A stretch of 38,299 nt of DNA from Syntrophomonadaceae bacterium (lineage in GTDB: Bacteria; Bacillota; Dethiobacteria; DTU022). Position 1 is the first letter of the stretch. Each line of letters starts with the position of its first letter. The notes under the pieces were generated by a model. That model was not told where the DNA came from and searched no databases. It saw only the letters and a program-made list of their open reading frames with translations. Location of the stretch: contig PWFM01000039.1 in NCBI GenBank assembly GCA_003553895.1, positions 1-38,299 of the forward strand, given 5' to 3'. This document shows positions 22,750 through 31,323 of the stretch, one piece after another. The position numbers were made by a program, and so were the translations under genes.

Positions 22750-25159
22750 ACAGTGGGTATTCCCGGAGCATGACCGCGAGACTGTAAATAAAATAGCGAC
22801 AACCCCTGGTTTTAGCCCTGCCCTGGCAAGCCTGCTTGTCAACCGCGGCATTACCGATCCCGGAGAGGCCCGGGCTTTTTTATGCCCTTCACTGGACCAG
22901 CTTCATTCCCCCTGGGAAATGGCGGGGATGCAAAGCGCAATCGATCGCCTTCTCAAAGCCCTGGAAGACAAAGAGAAAATAATCATTCACGGCGATTATG
23001 ATGCCGACGGGATTGCCGCTTCGGCGATCATGGTCGAGGGTCTGCGCCGCCTGGGCGGCGATGTAGGCTATTATCTGCCCAGCCGTTTTGGCGAGGGTTA
23101 CGGCCTGCATATTGAACCGCTGATGCAGTTCAAAGCAGAAGGGGCAGGCCTGGTGGTTACCGTTGATTGCGGCATAAATGCGGTGGAAGAACTGCAGTGG
23201 GCCGCGGAAAACGGGCTTGATATCATTGTTACCGATCATCACCAGCCTCTTGCCGCCATTGGGGGTGCGGTGGCCGCCGTCAATCCTCTCCAGGAAGGCT
23301 GCCCCTATCCCTTCAAAGAACTATCCGGGGCCGGTATCGCCTTCAAAGTAGTAACCGCCCTGATGGAAAAACTTGATCAGCCTTTTCCCGAAGATCTGCT
23401 CGATCTGGCGGCCCTGGGCACCGTGGCTGATGTGGTTCCCCTGCTCGGGGAAAACAGGGTTATAGTCTATTATGGCCTGCAGGTACTGCGCCGTATGCGC
23501 AGAGTGGGTTTTAAAGCCCTGAGTGAAGCGGTCAACCTGGACGAGCAAAAAATAACCAGCACCGCCCTCTCGTTTGTCCTGGCCCCGGCCATTAATGCAG
23601 CCGGAAGGATGGGAGAGGCCCTACCGGCTGCGGAGCTGCTGCTGGAAGAGGAACCTTCCCGGGCTCAAACCCTGGCCGAAACCCTGCACCGGGCCAACCA
23701 GCTCCGGCGCAGCACGGAACAGAATATCCTCCTGGAAGCGGAAGAAGCGGCAATCAAGATGATTTCTGAAGGCAACCAGAAGATAATCACCCTGGCCGGG
23801 GCGGGCTGGCACCATGGTGTAATCGGCATCGTCGCTTCCAGGCTGGTAGAGAAGTATAACCGCCCCTTTTGCCTGATTGCCCTGGAAGGCGAGGAAGGAC
23901 GGGGTTCGGCCCGCAGCGTGCCCGGTTTTGATATAACGGCGGCCCTTGCGGACTGCTCTTCAAACCTGGAAAGGTTTGGCGGCCATGAACAGGCAGCGGG
24001 CTTTACAGTCCGGGCCGACCGGGTTGAGGCCCTCAGGGAATGCCTGAATCGCTTTGCCGGCCTTAACCTGGAGGACAGCGACCTGAAACCGCGCCTCTTG
24101 ATCGAAGCCGAACTGGATGACAGGGAAATACATTTTGATTTGACCGCCCGCCTGGAACAACTGCAGCCTTTCGGCACCGCCAATCCTGCCCCGCTTTTTG
24201 CCAGCAGTAACTGGGAAATCCAGTCCTGGCGCCTGGTGGGGGCCGATCGGAAGCATCTAAAGTTGTGGCTTAAAAAAGACAGTCGCAGCCTTGATCCAAT
24301 TGTATTTGGAGGATCGTCACTCGAAGCGAAGCTGGAAAAAGGGCGCCGGGTCGATCTGGCTCTTAAATTAAAAGAGGGTTATTTCAGGGAACAGAAAACC
24401 CTCGAAGCGGAGGTAAAAGATCTCCGCTACAATGACAGTTATAAATCGGGTTGCCTGGAAGTAATCGATCAGCGCGGCTGCAAAGACCGGCTGACCATTG
24501 CCGGCGAAATCCTGGACCGGCAGGGAAATAACAGTATTGTATTTGCTTCCACTGCGGCCCGCTCGGAAAAACTGAAGAAAGCCGCTTTTCTGCAGGCCCC
24601 ACCCCACTTTATTACCAGCGGGTCTTTTAACGGCCCCGCCAACCCGCCGGCTGCCGGCGGTCCGATCCTGCTTTATGACCTGCCTTTGCATGAAGATATC
24701 CTGCGGCATGTATTCAGCAGGGCTGCCAGGGGAAAACCGGTCCCGGTCTATCTTTTATACAACCGTGAAGATTTAAAGCGTAACCGGCAGCTGCTTGACC
24801 TGTCCCTGCCCTCGGCGCAGGACCTGGAGCAGATTGCCCGGGCGATAATTGATAACCCCGGGGCGGTTAACAGCGCGAATTTCCCCGCTCCGTACGCCGG
24901 CAAGCTTGGTTTTAAGCCCGCCCCCAGCTACTGGGAGAGGACCGCCAGGATTATGAATGAAATCGGTCTCATTGCTGATGATGCTCTGACCAGGCAGGGT
25001 CCGGAGTTAATGGCTGTCTGGCCCTCCTGCCTGAATGATTCGCCCACCTACTGCTCTGCCATGGAGCTGCGTGAGCAGTGCGAAACCTTTCAAAGAAAAC
25101 TGCTTGAAGCAGCGCCGGAGGAAATAGCTTCTATTTTAGGTGATCTTGCCGCCGATTAA
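22733..25159 (+). CDS. recJ: Single-stranded-DNA-specific exonuclease RecJ
   Basis: RecJ is a 5'-3' single-strand exonuclease of recombination and repair. The 808-residue protein has the DHH-family metal motifs: IHGDYDADGIAASA near residue 84, VTVDCGI near 143, VTDHHQP near 168 and ALGTVADVVPL near 228; then NAAGRMGEA near 290, the DHHA1 domain (GWHHGVIGIVASRL near 359 with GRGSARS near 393 and FGGHEQAAGF near 421), an OB-like domain and a long C-terminal extension of about 230 residues seen in some Firmicutes. The start is ATG 22733, with GAGGA 5 nt upstream, inside the lapA-like gene. Confidence 0.95.
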   Translation: MSLNGKQWVFPEHDRETVNKIATTPGFSPALASLLVNRGITDPGEARAFLCPSLDQLHSPWEMAGMQSAIDRLLKALEDKEKIIIHGDYDADGIAASAIMVEGLRRLGGDVGYYLPSRFGEGYGLHIEPLMQFKAEGAGLVVTVDCGINAVEELQWAAENGLDIIVTDHHQPLAAIGGAVAAVNPLQEGCPYPFKELSGAGIAFKVVTALMEKLDQPFPEDLLDLAALGTVADVVPLLGENRVIVYYGLQVLRRMRRVGFKALSEAVNLDEQKITSTALSFVLAPAINAAGRMGEALPAAELLLEEEPSRAQTLAETLHRANQLRRSTEQNILLEAEEAAIKMISEGNQKIITLAGAGWHHGVIGIVASRLVEKYNRPFCLIALEGEEGRGSARSVPGFDITAALADCSSNLERFGGHEQAAGFTVRADRVEALRECLNRFAGLNLEDSDLKPRLLIEAELDDREIHFDLTARLEQLQPFGTANPAPLFASSNWEIQSWRLVGADRKHLKLWLKKDSRSLDPIVFGGSSLEAKLEKGRRVDLALKLKEGYFREQKTLEAEVKDLRYNDSYKSGCLEVIDQRGCKDRLTIAGEILDRQGNNSIVFASTAARSEKLKKAAFLQAPPHFITSGSFNGPANPPAAGGPILLYDLPLHEDILRHVFSRAARGKPVPVYLLYNREDLKRNRQLLDLSLPSAQDLEQIARAIIDNPGAVNSANFPAPYAGKLGFKPAPSYWERTARIMNEIGLIADDALTRQGPELMAVWPSCLNDSPTYCSAMELREQCETFQRKLLEAAPEEIASILGDLAAD

Positions 25160-25238
25160 AGCCACCCTGTAGAAATTAAAGCCTTTTTTTAGTATTATAG
25201 ACATGATTACCAAAAACATTTCCCGGGGAATGGATCCT

Positions 25239-27425
25239 ATGGCGGTTAAAGAGAAAAAGCTCAATGAATTGAAAAAAAGAATCCAGCGCTACTATCCGGA
25301 CCTGGAGGACTGGGAACTGGTCGAACAGGCTTATAACTTTTCGGTGCAGGCCCATTCCGGCCAGCTTCGCGAATCGGGCGAATCTTATATCACCCATCCG
25401 CTGGGGGTAGCGCTGATCCTGACCGAACTGGAACTGGACCTGGTTACAATAGTGGCCGGGCTGCTCCATGATGTGGTCGAAGATACTCCGGTCACCCTGG
25501 ATCAGATCCAGGATCAATTCGGAGAAGAAGTAGCCGCCCTGGTGGACGGGGTAACCAAGCTGAGCCGCCTCGATTTCACCTCCAAGGAAGAGCAGCAGGC
25601 GGAAACCCTGCGCAAGATGTTTATCGCCATGGCCCAGGATATCCGGGTGGTTCTGATCAAGCTGGCCGACCGGACCCATAACCTGAGGACGCTCCGCTAC
25701 CTGAATACCCACAAGCAAAAAGAAATCGCCCGGGAAACTATAGAAATATATTCGCCCCTGGCTCATCGGCTGGGAATTTACATGATCAAATGGGAGCTCG
25801 AAGACCTCGCCTTTCGCTACCTTCAGCCCGATGATTATTTCGAGCTGGTGGATAAGCTGGCCAAGAAGAGGCGGGAGCGCGAAAAATTTATTAACCGGAT
25901 CATCTGGATTCTGCAGGATTACATCTCTGAGGCCAATATCGAAGCGGAAATACAGGGCCGTCCCAAGCACCTCTACAGCATTTATAACAAGATGAAGTCC
26001 CAGGGTAAGGACCTGAGCGAGATTTACGACCTGACCGCGATCCGGATAATTGTGGACACCGTCAAGGATTGCTATCATACTTTAGGCATTGTCCACACCA
26101 TCTGGAAGCCCATTCCGGGCCGTTTCAAAGACTTTATCGCCATGCCCAAGCCCAACATGTACCAATCATTGCATACCACCGTTTTTGCCGCTGAGAACGA
26201 ACTGGCCGAGATCCAGATCAGGACCTGGGACATGCACCGCACCGCCGAATACGGAATCGCCGCCCACTGGCGCTACAAAGAAAATGTAAGAGAAACAGAA
26301 ACACCGGACGAAAAGCTGACCTGGCTGCGCCAGCTTCTGGAGTGGCAGCATGATTACCGCGATGCCCGCGATTTTATCAAAGACCTGAAAGGAGAGCTGT
26401 TCACCGATGAGGGCTTTGTCTTTACTCCCAAGGGAGATGTAATCGATCTCCCGGCCGGGTCGGTTACCTTGGATTTTGCCTATAAAATCCATACCGATGT
26501 TGGCAACCACTGCACCGGAGCCAAGGTCAACGGGCGCCTGGTGCCCCTGGATTACCAGCTAAAAACCGGGGATATGGTCGAAGTAGTTACCTCGAAACAG
26601 GGATCGCCAAGCCGGGACTGGCTCAAGTTTGTCAAAACCTCCCACGCCAAGAACAAGATCCGCAACTGGTTTAAAAAAGAACGGCGGGAAGAGAATATCG
26701 AGAAGGGCCGGGAGATGCTGGAAAGAGAGATCCGGCGTATCAATGTAGAGCAGCGAATTTCTTTAAAAAGCGACCTGCTTGAAGAAGCCGGGCGGAGTTT
26801 CAATATCCTGACCGTGGAAGACCTCTACGCTGCCATCGGCTACGGGGGCATTTCAGTCAACCAGGTTATCAGCCGCCTGCGGGAAGAATACAAGCGCAAG
26901 TACGGGGAAGAAGAGAAAGAAAAATCAACGCCTGACGTCAAGCCGGTCAAGCGGCCCAAGCATCAATCGGTGGGCATATCAATCCAGGGCATGGAAGGCC
27001 TCCTGGTCCGGGTGGCCCGCTGCTGCAATCCGGTGCCGGGCGATGATATTATCGGCTTTATTACCCGCGGCCGCGGCGTGTCGGTGCACAGGCGGGACTG
27101 CCCCAACCTGGCCCAGAAAACGTCCGAAAAAGGCCGGTTCCTGGAGGCTTCATGGGCAGGAGAACCGGAGGCGTCATACCCGGTGGAGGTTGAAATCACT
27201 GCTGAAGATCGTAAAAACCTCCTGGCCGACATCATGTCTTCAGTAAACGAAAGTAAAGTCGACATTACGGCGGTCAATGCCAGGGCCGATAAAAATAACC
27301 TGGCTACTATTTACCTGACCATGGTGGTAAGAGATCAGGCCCACCTGGATCAAATCATGGCAAAAATAAAGAAGATTAAAGAAGTATACGAAGTTCGTCG
27401 TTATGTGTACGGATCAAACAATTAA
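25239..27425 (+). CDS. rel: Bifunctional (p)ppGpp synthetase/hydrolase
   Basis: The enzyme makes and degrades (p)ppGpp in the stringent response. Domains: the HD hydrolase with SYITHPLGVALIL and LLHDVVEDTPV (about residues 45-85), the synthetase domain with YDLTAIRIIV near 265 and NMYQSLHTTV near 306, the TGS domain from VFTPKGDVIDLP near 392, a zinc-finger-like VARCCNPVPGDDIIGF near 588 and a C-terminal ACT domain. Both catalytic halves look intact, so it is a Rel/RSH-type enzyme. The start is taken as ATG 25239 (728 residues, GGGGA 9 nt upstream). ATG 25203 is in frame but lacks a ribosome site. It is followed by dtd, as in many Firmicutes. Confidence 0.95.
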   Translation: MAVKEKKLNELKKRIQRYYPDLEDWELVEQAYNFSVQAHSGQLRESGESYITHPLGVALILTELELDLVTIVAGLLHDVVEDTPVTLDQIQDQFGEEVAALVDGVTKLSRLDFTSKEEQQAETLRKMFIAMAQDIRVVLIKLADRTHNLRTLRYLNTHKQKEIARETIEIYSPLAHRLGIYMIKWELEDLAFRYLQPDDYFELVDKLAKKRREREKFINRIIWILQDYISEANIEAEIQGRPKHLYSIYNKMKSQGKDLSEIYDLTAIRIIVDTVKDCYHTLGIVHTIWKPIPGRFKDFIAMPKPNMYQSLHTTVFAAENELAEIQIRTWDMHRTAEYGIAAHWRYKENVRETETPDEKLTWLRQLLEWQHDYRDARDFIKDLKGELFTDEGFVFTPKGDVIDLPAGSVTLDFAYKIHTDVGNHCTGAKVNGRLVPLDYQLKTGDMVEVVTSKQGSPSRDWLKFVKTSHAKNKIRNWFKKERREENIEKGREMLEREIRRINVEQRISLKSDLLEEAGRSFNILTVEDLYAAIGYGGISVNQVISRLREEYKRKYGEEEKEKSTPDVKPVKRPKHQSVGISIQGMEGLLVRVARCCNPVPGDDIIGFITRGRGVSVHRRDCPNLAQKTSEKGRFLEASWAGEPEASYPVEVEITAEDRKNLLADIMSSVNESKVDITAVNARADKNNLATIYLTMVVRDQAHLDQIMAKIKKIKEVYEVRRYVYGSNN

Positions 27426-27532
27426 GGACCGGTTTTTCAGGCGCCGCCTTTTGCTCTCGTTTAAACAATTAAGCGAGCATAGTGAAGCTGTTCATGAAAA
27501 AGCCAGTCTGGACAAATCAGGGGAGGTGCCAG

Positions 27533-27982
27533 ATGAGGGCAGTGGTTCAAAGAGTGCGCCGGGCGCACGTAGAAGTGGGTGGCGAAAAAGTGGGGGAAAT
27601 AGGGCCCGGCATGGTGGTTTTTTTGGGAGTCGGCCGCGAAGACTCCGAAAAAGACAATGACTACCTGGCTTCCAAAATAGCCGGCCTGCGGATTTTTGAA
27701 GATAATGAGGGCTTGATGAACCTTTCGGTCCGGGAATGCGGTGGAGGGGTTCTGTGTATCTCCCAGTTTACCCTTTACGGCGATTGCCGCAAGGGACGCC
27801 GTCCCGGTTTTTCAGCAGCAGCGCCTCCGGAGCAGGCGCAGCGATTATACAATGATTTTTGTGACCGCCTCAGGGGCTTCGGCCTCAAGGTTGCTACAGG
27901 GCAGTTCCAGGAACATATGCGCATCCTGGTCGATAATGACGGTCCGGTAACGATGCTCCTTGACAGCAAGAAGCAATTTTAG
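27533..27982 (+). CDS. dtd: D-aminoacyl-tRNA deacylase
   Basis: Dtd removes D-amino acids, and glycine mischarged on tRNA-Ala, to protect translation. The 149-residue protein begins RAVVQRVRRAHV, has the catalytic SQFTLYGDCRKGRRPGFS near residue 77 and the cross-subunit GPVTMLL motif at the C-terminus near 137. The start is ATG 27533 with GGGGAGGTG upstream; an in-frame ATG 51 bp earlier lacks a site. It lies between rel and the tRNA synthetase fusion, a typical Firmicute position. Confidence 0.95.
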   Translation: MRAVVQRVRRAHVEVGGEKVGEIGPGMVVFLGVGREDSEKDNDYLASKIAGLRIFEDNEGLMNLSVRECGGGVLCISQFTLYGDCRKGRRPGFSAAAPPEQAQRLYNDFCDRLRGFGLKVATGQFQEHMRILVDNDGPVTMLLDSKKQF

Positions 27983-27988
27983 GAAAAT
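27960..27988 (+). promoter_or_regulatory. Candidate promoter for the hisS-aspS fusion
   Basis: A perfect TTGACA (27960-27965), a 17-bp spacer and GAAAAT (27983-27988) straddle the end of dtd. The expected transcript would start near 27995 and carry a structured leader of about 115 nt. Confidence 0.45.
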
Positions 27989-27989
27989 T

Positions 27990-28057
27990 ACCAGGTAGGC
28001 CTGGTCCGCTCTTGAAGCGCTGCAGCAACAGTGCCAGGGTAGCTGAAGAGCCAGGCC
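27990..28057 (+). promoter_or_regulatory. Leader RNA with two exclusive hairpins before hisS-aspS
   Basis: ACCAGG (27990-27995) pairs with CCTGGT (28000-28005). Alternatively GGCCTGG (27998-28004) plus GCTCTT (28008-28013) pair with AAGAGC-CAGGCC (28046-28057). The two folds share the CCTGG segment. The T-box sequence expected before many Firmicute hisS genes (GGGTGGNACCGCG) is not there, so this is not a recognisable T-box. Confidence 0.35.
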
Positions 28058-28110
28058 GTGATTTTAAAACAGGCAATTACATTTATTTATTGGTGGAGAG
28101 GAGCTAGAGA

Positions 28111-31100
28111 ATGAAATATAAGGCACCGCGCGGGACACGAGATATATTACCGGAAGAAGCAAAAAAGTGGCATTACCTCGAATCAATGTTTATGAAGTTT
28201 TGCGACCTTTATGGCTTCGGTGAAATCAGGACACCCATGTTTGAACAAACCGAGCTATTTGCCCGCAGTGTTGGCGAAGACAGCGATATTGTTTCCAAGG
28301 AAATGTATACCTTTAAGGATCGCAGCGGGCGCGATCTGACCCTGCGCCCGGAGCTGACCGCTGCCGTGGCCAGGGCTTACCTGGAGCACAACCTGGGGGA
28401 AAAACCCCAGCCGATCAAGCTCTATTACAGCGGCCCCATGTTTCGTTATGATCGTCCCCAGGCCGGCCGTTATCGCCAGTTTAACCAGTTTGGCCTGGAA
28501 ATTTTCGGATCTGAACATGCCGCTGCCGATGTGGAAGTAATATCGTTTTGCTACAATTTTTTCAGAGCCCTGCATATTGAAAATATCTCTATCGAAATCA
28601 ACAGCGTCGGTTGTCCGGCCTGTCGGCCCCGGTACAGGGAGAACCTGGTGCCGTACCTGGAAAACCTGGAAAACGGCCTCTGCGATGACTGCCGCAACCG
28701 CTATAAAAACAATCCCCTGAGGGTCCTGGATTGCAAGCAAGAAAGCTGCCGGGAACAGGTTAAAGATGCGCCCCGCCTGGTCGATCACCTCTGCCCGGAT
28801 TGCGCCACTAATTTTGAAACCGTAATAAGTCTGCTTACCAGGTTGAATATACCTTATAACCTTAACCCCAACCTGGTCCGGGGTCTTGATTATTACACCC
28901 GCACAGCATTTGAAATCAGCGCCGGAGGCGCCGGGGCCCAGGCCTCGTTATGCGGCGGGGGGCGTTATGATCACCTGGTTGAGCATATCGGCGGGCCCCA
29001 GGTGCCCGGTGTAGGAGTAGCTTTTGGCGTGGAGCGGATTATGCTGGCCATGGAGTGGGATAAAATCAAAGCCGAGCCCGGTTTGCCCGTATTCATTGCC
29101 ACTGCCGGCAGCGGGCTGGAAGGAGAAGCCCTGGCCCTGGCGGCCGAACTGCGCAGCGGGGATGTGCCCGCAGAAACCGATTTGCTTGCAAGAAGCCTGA
29201 AAGGGCAGATGAAGTACTCCGGGCGGCGGGGTTTCAGCCGGGTGGTAATTATTGGGGAAAAAGAAATAGAACAGGGCCTTGTAACCCTGCGGGATATGGA
29301 AAGCGGGGAGCAAAAAGAAATGCCCCGCCGGTCTCTTCTGGATCAACTAACCGGCAAAGCCCCGGTGCCGGGTCCGGCCGAAGAAGAGGGCGGGCCGCTG
29401 GACGAGGCGGAAGTGATTATGCCCGGGCGGCCGGGCAGCCATATAGAGGAGGCCCAAAAAACGCATTACTGCGGCAAACTGGACGCCGGACATGTAAATA
29501 AAGAAGTGGCCCTTGCCGGCTGGGTAGGTAAGCGCCGCGATCACGGCGGTTTGATTTTTATCGACCTGCGCGATCGCAGCGGCCAGGTGCAGCTGGTTTT
29601 TGATCAGCGCCAGGGAAAAGGCCTTTTTCAGCAGGCCGAAAGCCTGCGCAGCGAGTATGTGGTGGCTGTAAAAGGAGAGGTCCTGCGCCGGTCTCCCGAG
29701 ACCGTTAACCCTTCCCTGCCTACCGGTGAAATTGAAGTCCGGGTTACGGCAATGGAGATTTTAAACAGTTCGAGAACCCCTCCTTTCTATATCGAAGATA
29801 ATCTTAATGTAGATGAAAACCTGCGCCTGCGTTACCGCTACCTCGATTTAAGGCGACCGGAAATGTTGAAGCGCCTTCAACTGCGCCACCGGGCAGTAAA
29901 AATGATCCGCGATTACATGGATCGCTACGATTTCCTGGAAGTGGAGACCCCGGTGCTGACCCGCAGCACCCCCGAAGGGGCCAGGGACTTTTTAGTCCCG
30001 AGCAGGGTGCAGGGTGGCGAGTTTTATGCCCTGCCTCAGTCGCCCCAGCTTTTCAAGCAGCTGCTCATGGTCAGCGGAATTGAACGCTATTTCCAGATCG
30101 TGCGCTGTTTCCGGGATGAAGATTTAAGGGCCGATCGGCAGCCCGAATTTACCCAGGTTGATATTGAAACCTCTTTTTTCAGCGCCGAAAACCTTTTTGC
30201 CCTTACCGAAGGTTTGGTGGCCGAGCTCTGGGAAAAAATCCACGGGCGGGAAATTAAGCGTCCCTTTGTCCGTATTCCTTACCGGGAAGCGATGAACCGG
30301 TTTGGCACTGACAAGCCCGATCTGCGATATACAATGGAACTGGCAGACCTGGAGGAGCCGGCCGGAAAAAGCGAGTTTAAAGTTTTTAAAACGGCCCTGG
30401 AAGACGGTGGAGCAGTCAAGGGCCTGCGCATCCCGGGCGGAAAACGTCTCAGCCGTAAAGACCTGGATGATCTGACCCTGCAGGCCCGCCAGCTGGGGGC
30501 CAGAGGCCTGGCCTGGGCTTATGTAGAAGAGGAAGGCTGGCGTTCACCGATCAGCAAATTTTTTAGTGAAGAGCTGATCGAAGAGATTAATATAAAGATG
30601 AGGGCTGAACCCGGCGATGTCCTGCTTTTTGTAGCCGACCGGTGGCATACAGCCTGCACTGTCCTGGGGCACCTGCGCTCTAAGTTTGCCCCGGCCGATC
30701 TTCCTGAAGAGCCGCACTTCTTGTGGGTGGTTGATTTCCCCCTCTTTCACTATAATGAAGAGGAACAGCGTTATGATTCTGATCATCACCCCTTTACAGC
30801 CCCCCGGCCTGAAGACATGGACCTCCTGGAAAAAGAGCCCCTTTCCGTCCGGGCCCGCGCTTACGACCTGGTCCTCAACGGTGTGGAAATTGGAGGCGGC
30901 AGCATGCGTATTCACGATGCCGCCACCCAGGCTAAGATATTTGGCCTGCTGGGGCTTTCAGAAGAGGAGAGCAGGGAGAAATTTGGCTTCTTATTGGAGG
31001 CCCTGTCATATGGCGCTCCGCCGCATGGCGGGATAGCGCTGGGCCTGGATCGCCTGGCCGCCCTTTTAAGCGGTGACGATTCAATCCGCCAGGTAATCCC

Positions 31101-31215
31101 CTTTCCAAAAACAGCTACCGCCAGCTGCCTGATGACCGGGGCCCCTTCCCTTGTTTCCGAAAAACAGCTGGAGGAGTTGGGAATAAAAATGGCGCCGGAA
31201 AAAGAAGATAAGTGA
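28111..31215 (+). CDS. hisS-aspS: Fused histidyl-tRNA synthetase / aspartyl-tRNA synthetase
   Basis: One uninterrupted frame of 1034 residues contains two whole class II synthetases. Residues 1-425 are HisRS: YYSGPMFRYDRPQAGRYRQF (motif 2, near 108), RGLDYYTRTAFE near 257, GGGRYDHL near 286, FGVERIMLAM (motif 3, near 305) and the anticodon-binding domain ending RRSLLDQLTG. Residues 426-450 are a linker rich in Gly, Pro, Ala and Glu. Residues 451-1034 are AspRS: the OB anticodon domain (GWVGKRRDHGGLIFIDLRDR near 470), TRSTPEGARDFLVPSR near 620, QSPQLFKQLLM near 643, RCFRDEDLRADRQPEFTQ (motif 2, near 665), a GAD insertion domain and GIALGLDRLAALLSG (motif 3, near 974). Each half has its normal length and intact motifs. 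hisS and aspS are adjacent separate genes in many Firmicutes. The start is ATG 28111 with GGAGAGGAG upstream. Confidence 0.93.
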   Translation: MKYKAPRGTRDILPEEAKKWHYLESMFMKFCDLYGFGEIRTPMFEQTELFARSVGEDSDIVSKEMYTFKDRSGRDLTLRPELTAAVARAYLEHNLGEKPQPIKLYYSGPMFRYDRPQAGRYRQFNQFGLEIFGSEHAAADVEVISFCYNFFRALHIENISIEINSVGCPACRPRYRENLVPYLENLENGLCDDCRNRYKNNPLRVLDCKQESCREQVKDAPRLVDHLCPDCATNFETVISLLTRLNIPYNLNPNLVRGLDYYTRTAFEISAGGAGAQASLCGGGRYDHLVEHIGGPQVPGVGVAFGVERIMLAMEWDKIKAEPGLPVFIATAGSGLEGEALALAAELRSGDVPAETDLLARSLKGQMKYSGRRGFSRVVIIGEKEIEQGLVTLRDMESGEQKEMPRRSLLDQLTGKAPVPGPAEEEGGPLDEAEVIMPGRPGSHIEEAQKTHYCGKLDAGHVNKEVALAGWVGKRRDHGGLIFIDLRDRSGQVQLVFDQRQGKGLFQQAESLRSEYVVAVKGEVLRRSPETVNPSLPTGEIEVRVTAMEILNSSRTPPFYIEDNLNVDENLRLRYRYLDLRRPEMLKRLQLRHRAVKMIRDYMDRYDFLEVETPVLTRSTPEGARDFLVPSRVQGGEFYALPQSPQLFKQLLMVSGIERYFQIVRCFRDEDLRADRQPEFTQVDIETSFFSAENLFALTEGLVAELWEKIHGREIKRPFVRIPYREAMNRFGTDKPDLRYTMELADLEEPAGKSEFKVFKTALEDGGAVKGLRIPGGKRLSRKDLDDLTLQARQLGARGLAWAYVEEEGWRSPISKFFSEELIEEINIKMRAEPGDVLLFVADRWHTACTVLGHLRSKFAPADLPEEPHFLWVVDFPLFHYNEEEQRYDSDHHPFTAPRPEDMDLLEKEPLSVRARAYDLVLNGVEIGGGSMRIHDAATQAKIFGLLGLSEEESREKFGFLLEALSYGAPPHGGIALGLDRLAALLSGDDSIRQVIPFPKTATASCLMTGAPSLVSEKQLEELGIKMAPEKEDK
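29445..29463 (+). promoter_or_regulatory. Relic aspS ribosome site and ACG codon inside the fusion
   Basis: AGAGGAGG (29445-29452) is followed after 8 nt by ACG (29461-29463), the first codon of the AspRS homology (T-H-Y-C-G). A separate aspS would be expected to start within a codon or two of this point, and ACG is one transition from ATG. An in-frame ATG (29419) and GTG (29413) also exist in the linker. Confidence 0.6.
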
Positions 31216-31225
31216 ATAAAAATTC

Positions 31226-31253
31226 AAACCGGGGAGATTTACGGGCCGGTTTT
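31226..31253 (+). terminator. Weak intrinsic terminator after the synthetase fusion
   Basis: AAACCGG (31226-31232) pairs with CCGGTTT (31246-31252), and the stem runs into four T (31250-31253). It lies 11 bp after the stop codon. The loop of 13 nt and short T tract make it modest. Confidence 0.45.
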
Positions 31254-31288
31254 GCCTGCAGAATAATCAACTGCCGGTTTTGAGCGTC

Positions 31289-31317
31289 TTGCCAGTTGAC
31301 CGTTTTTGTGCTATGAT
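31289..31317 (+). promoter_or_regulatory. Promoter of the 6S RNA gene
   Basis: TTGCCA (31289-31294), 17 bp and TATGAT (31312-31317), with an extended -10 TG at 31309-31310 (TGC before the hexamer). Transcription would start near 31324. Confidence 0.6.
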
Positions 31318-31323
31318 TCAATT

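Noticed and set aside
25176..26078. Minus-strand open frame of 300 codons opposite rel
   Set aside because: It is explained by codon bias of rel; no motif or ribosome site supports it.
27983..28110. T-box leader for hisS
   Set aside because: It is too short and lacks the conserved GGGTGGNACCGCG sequence.
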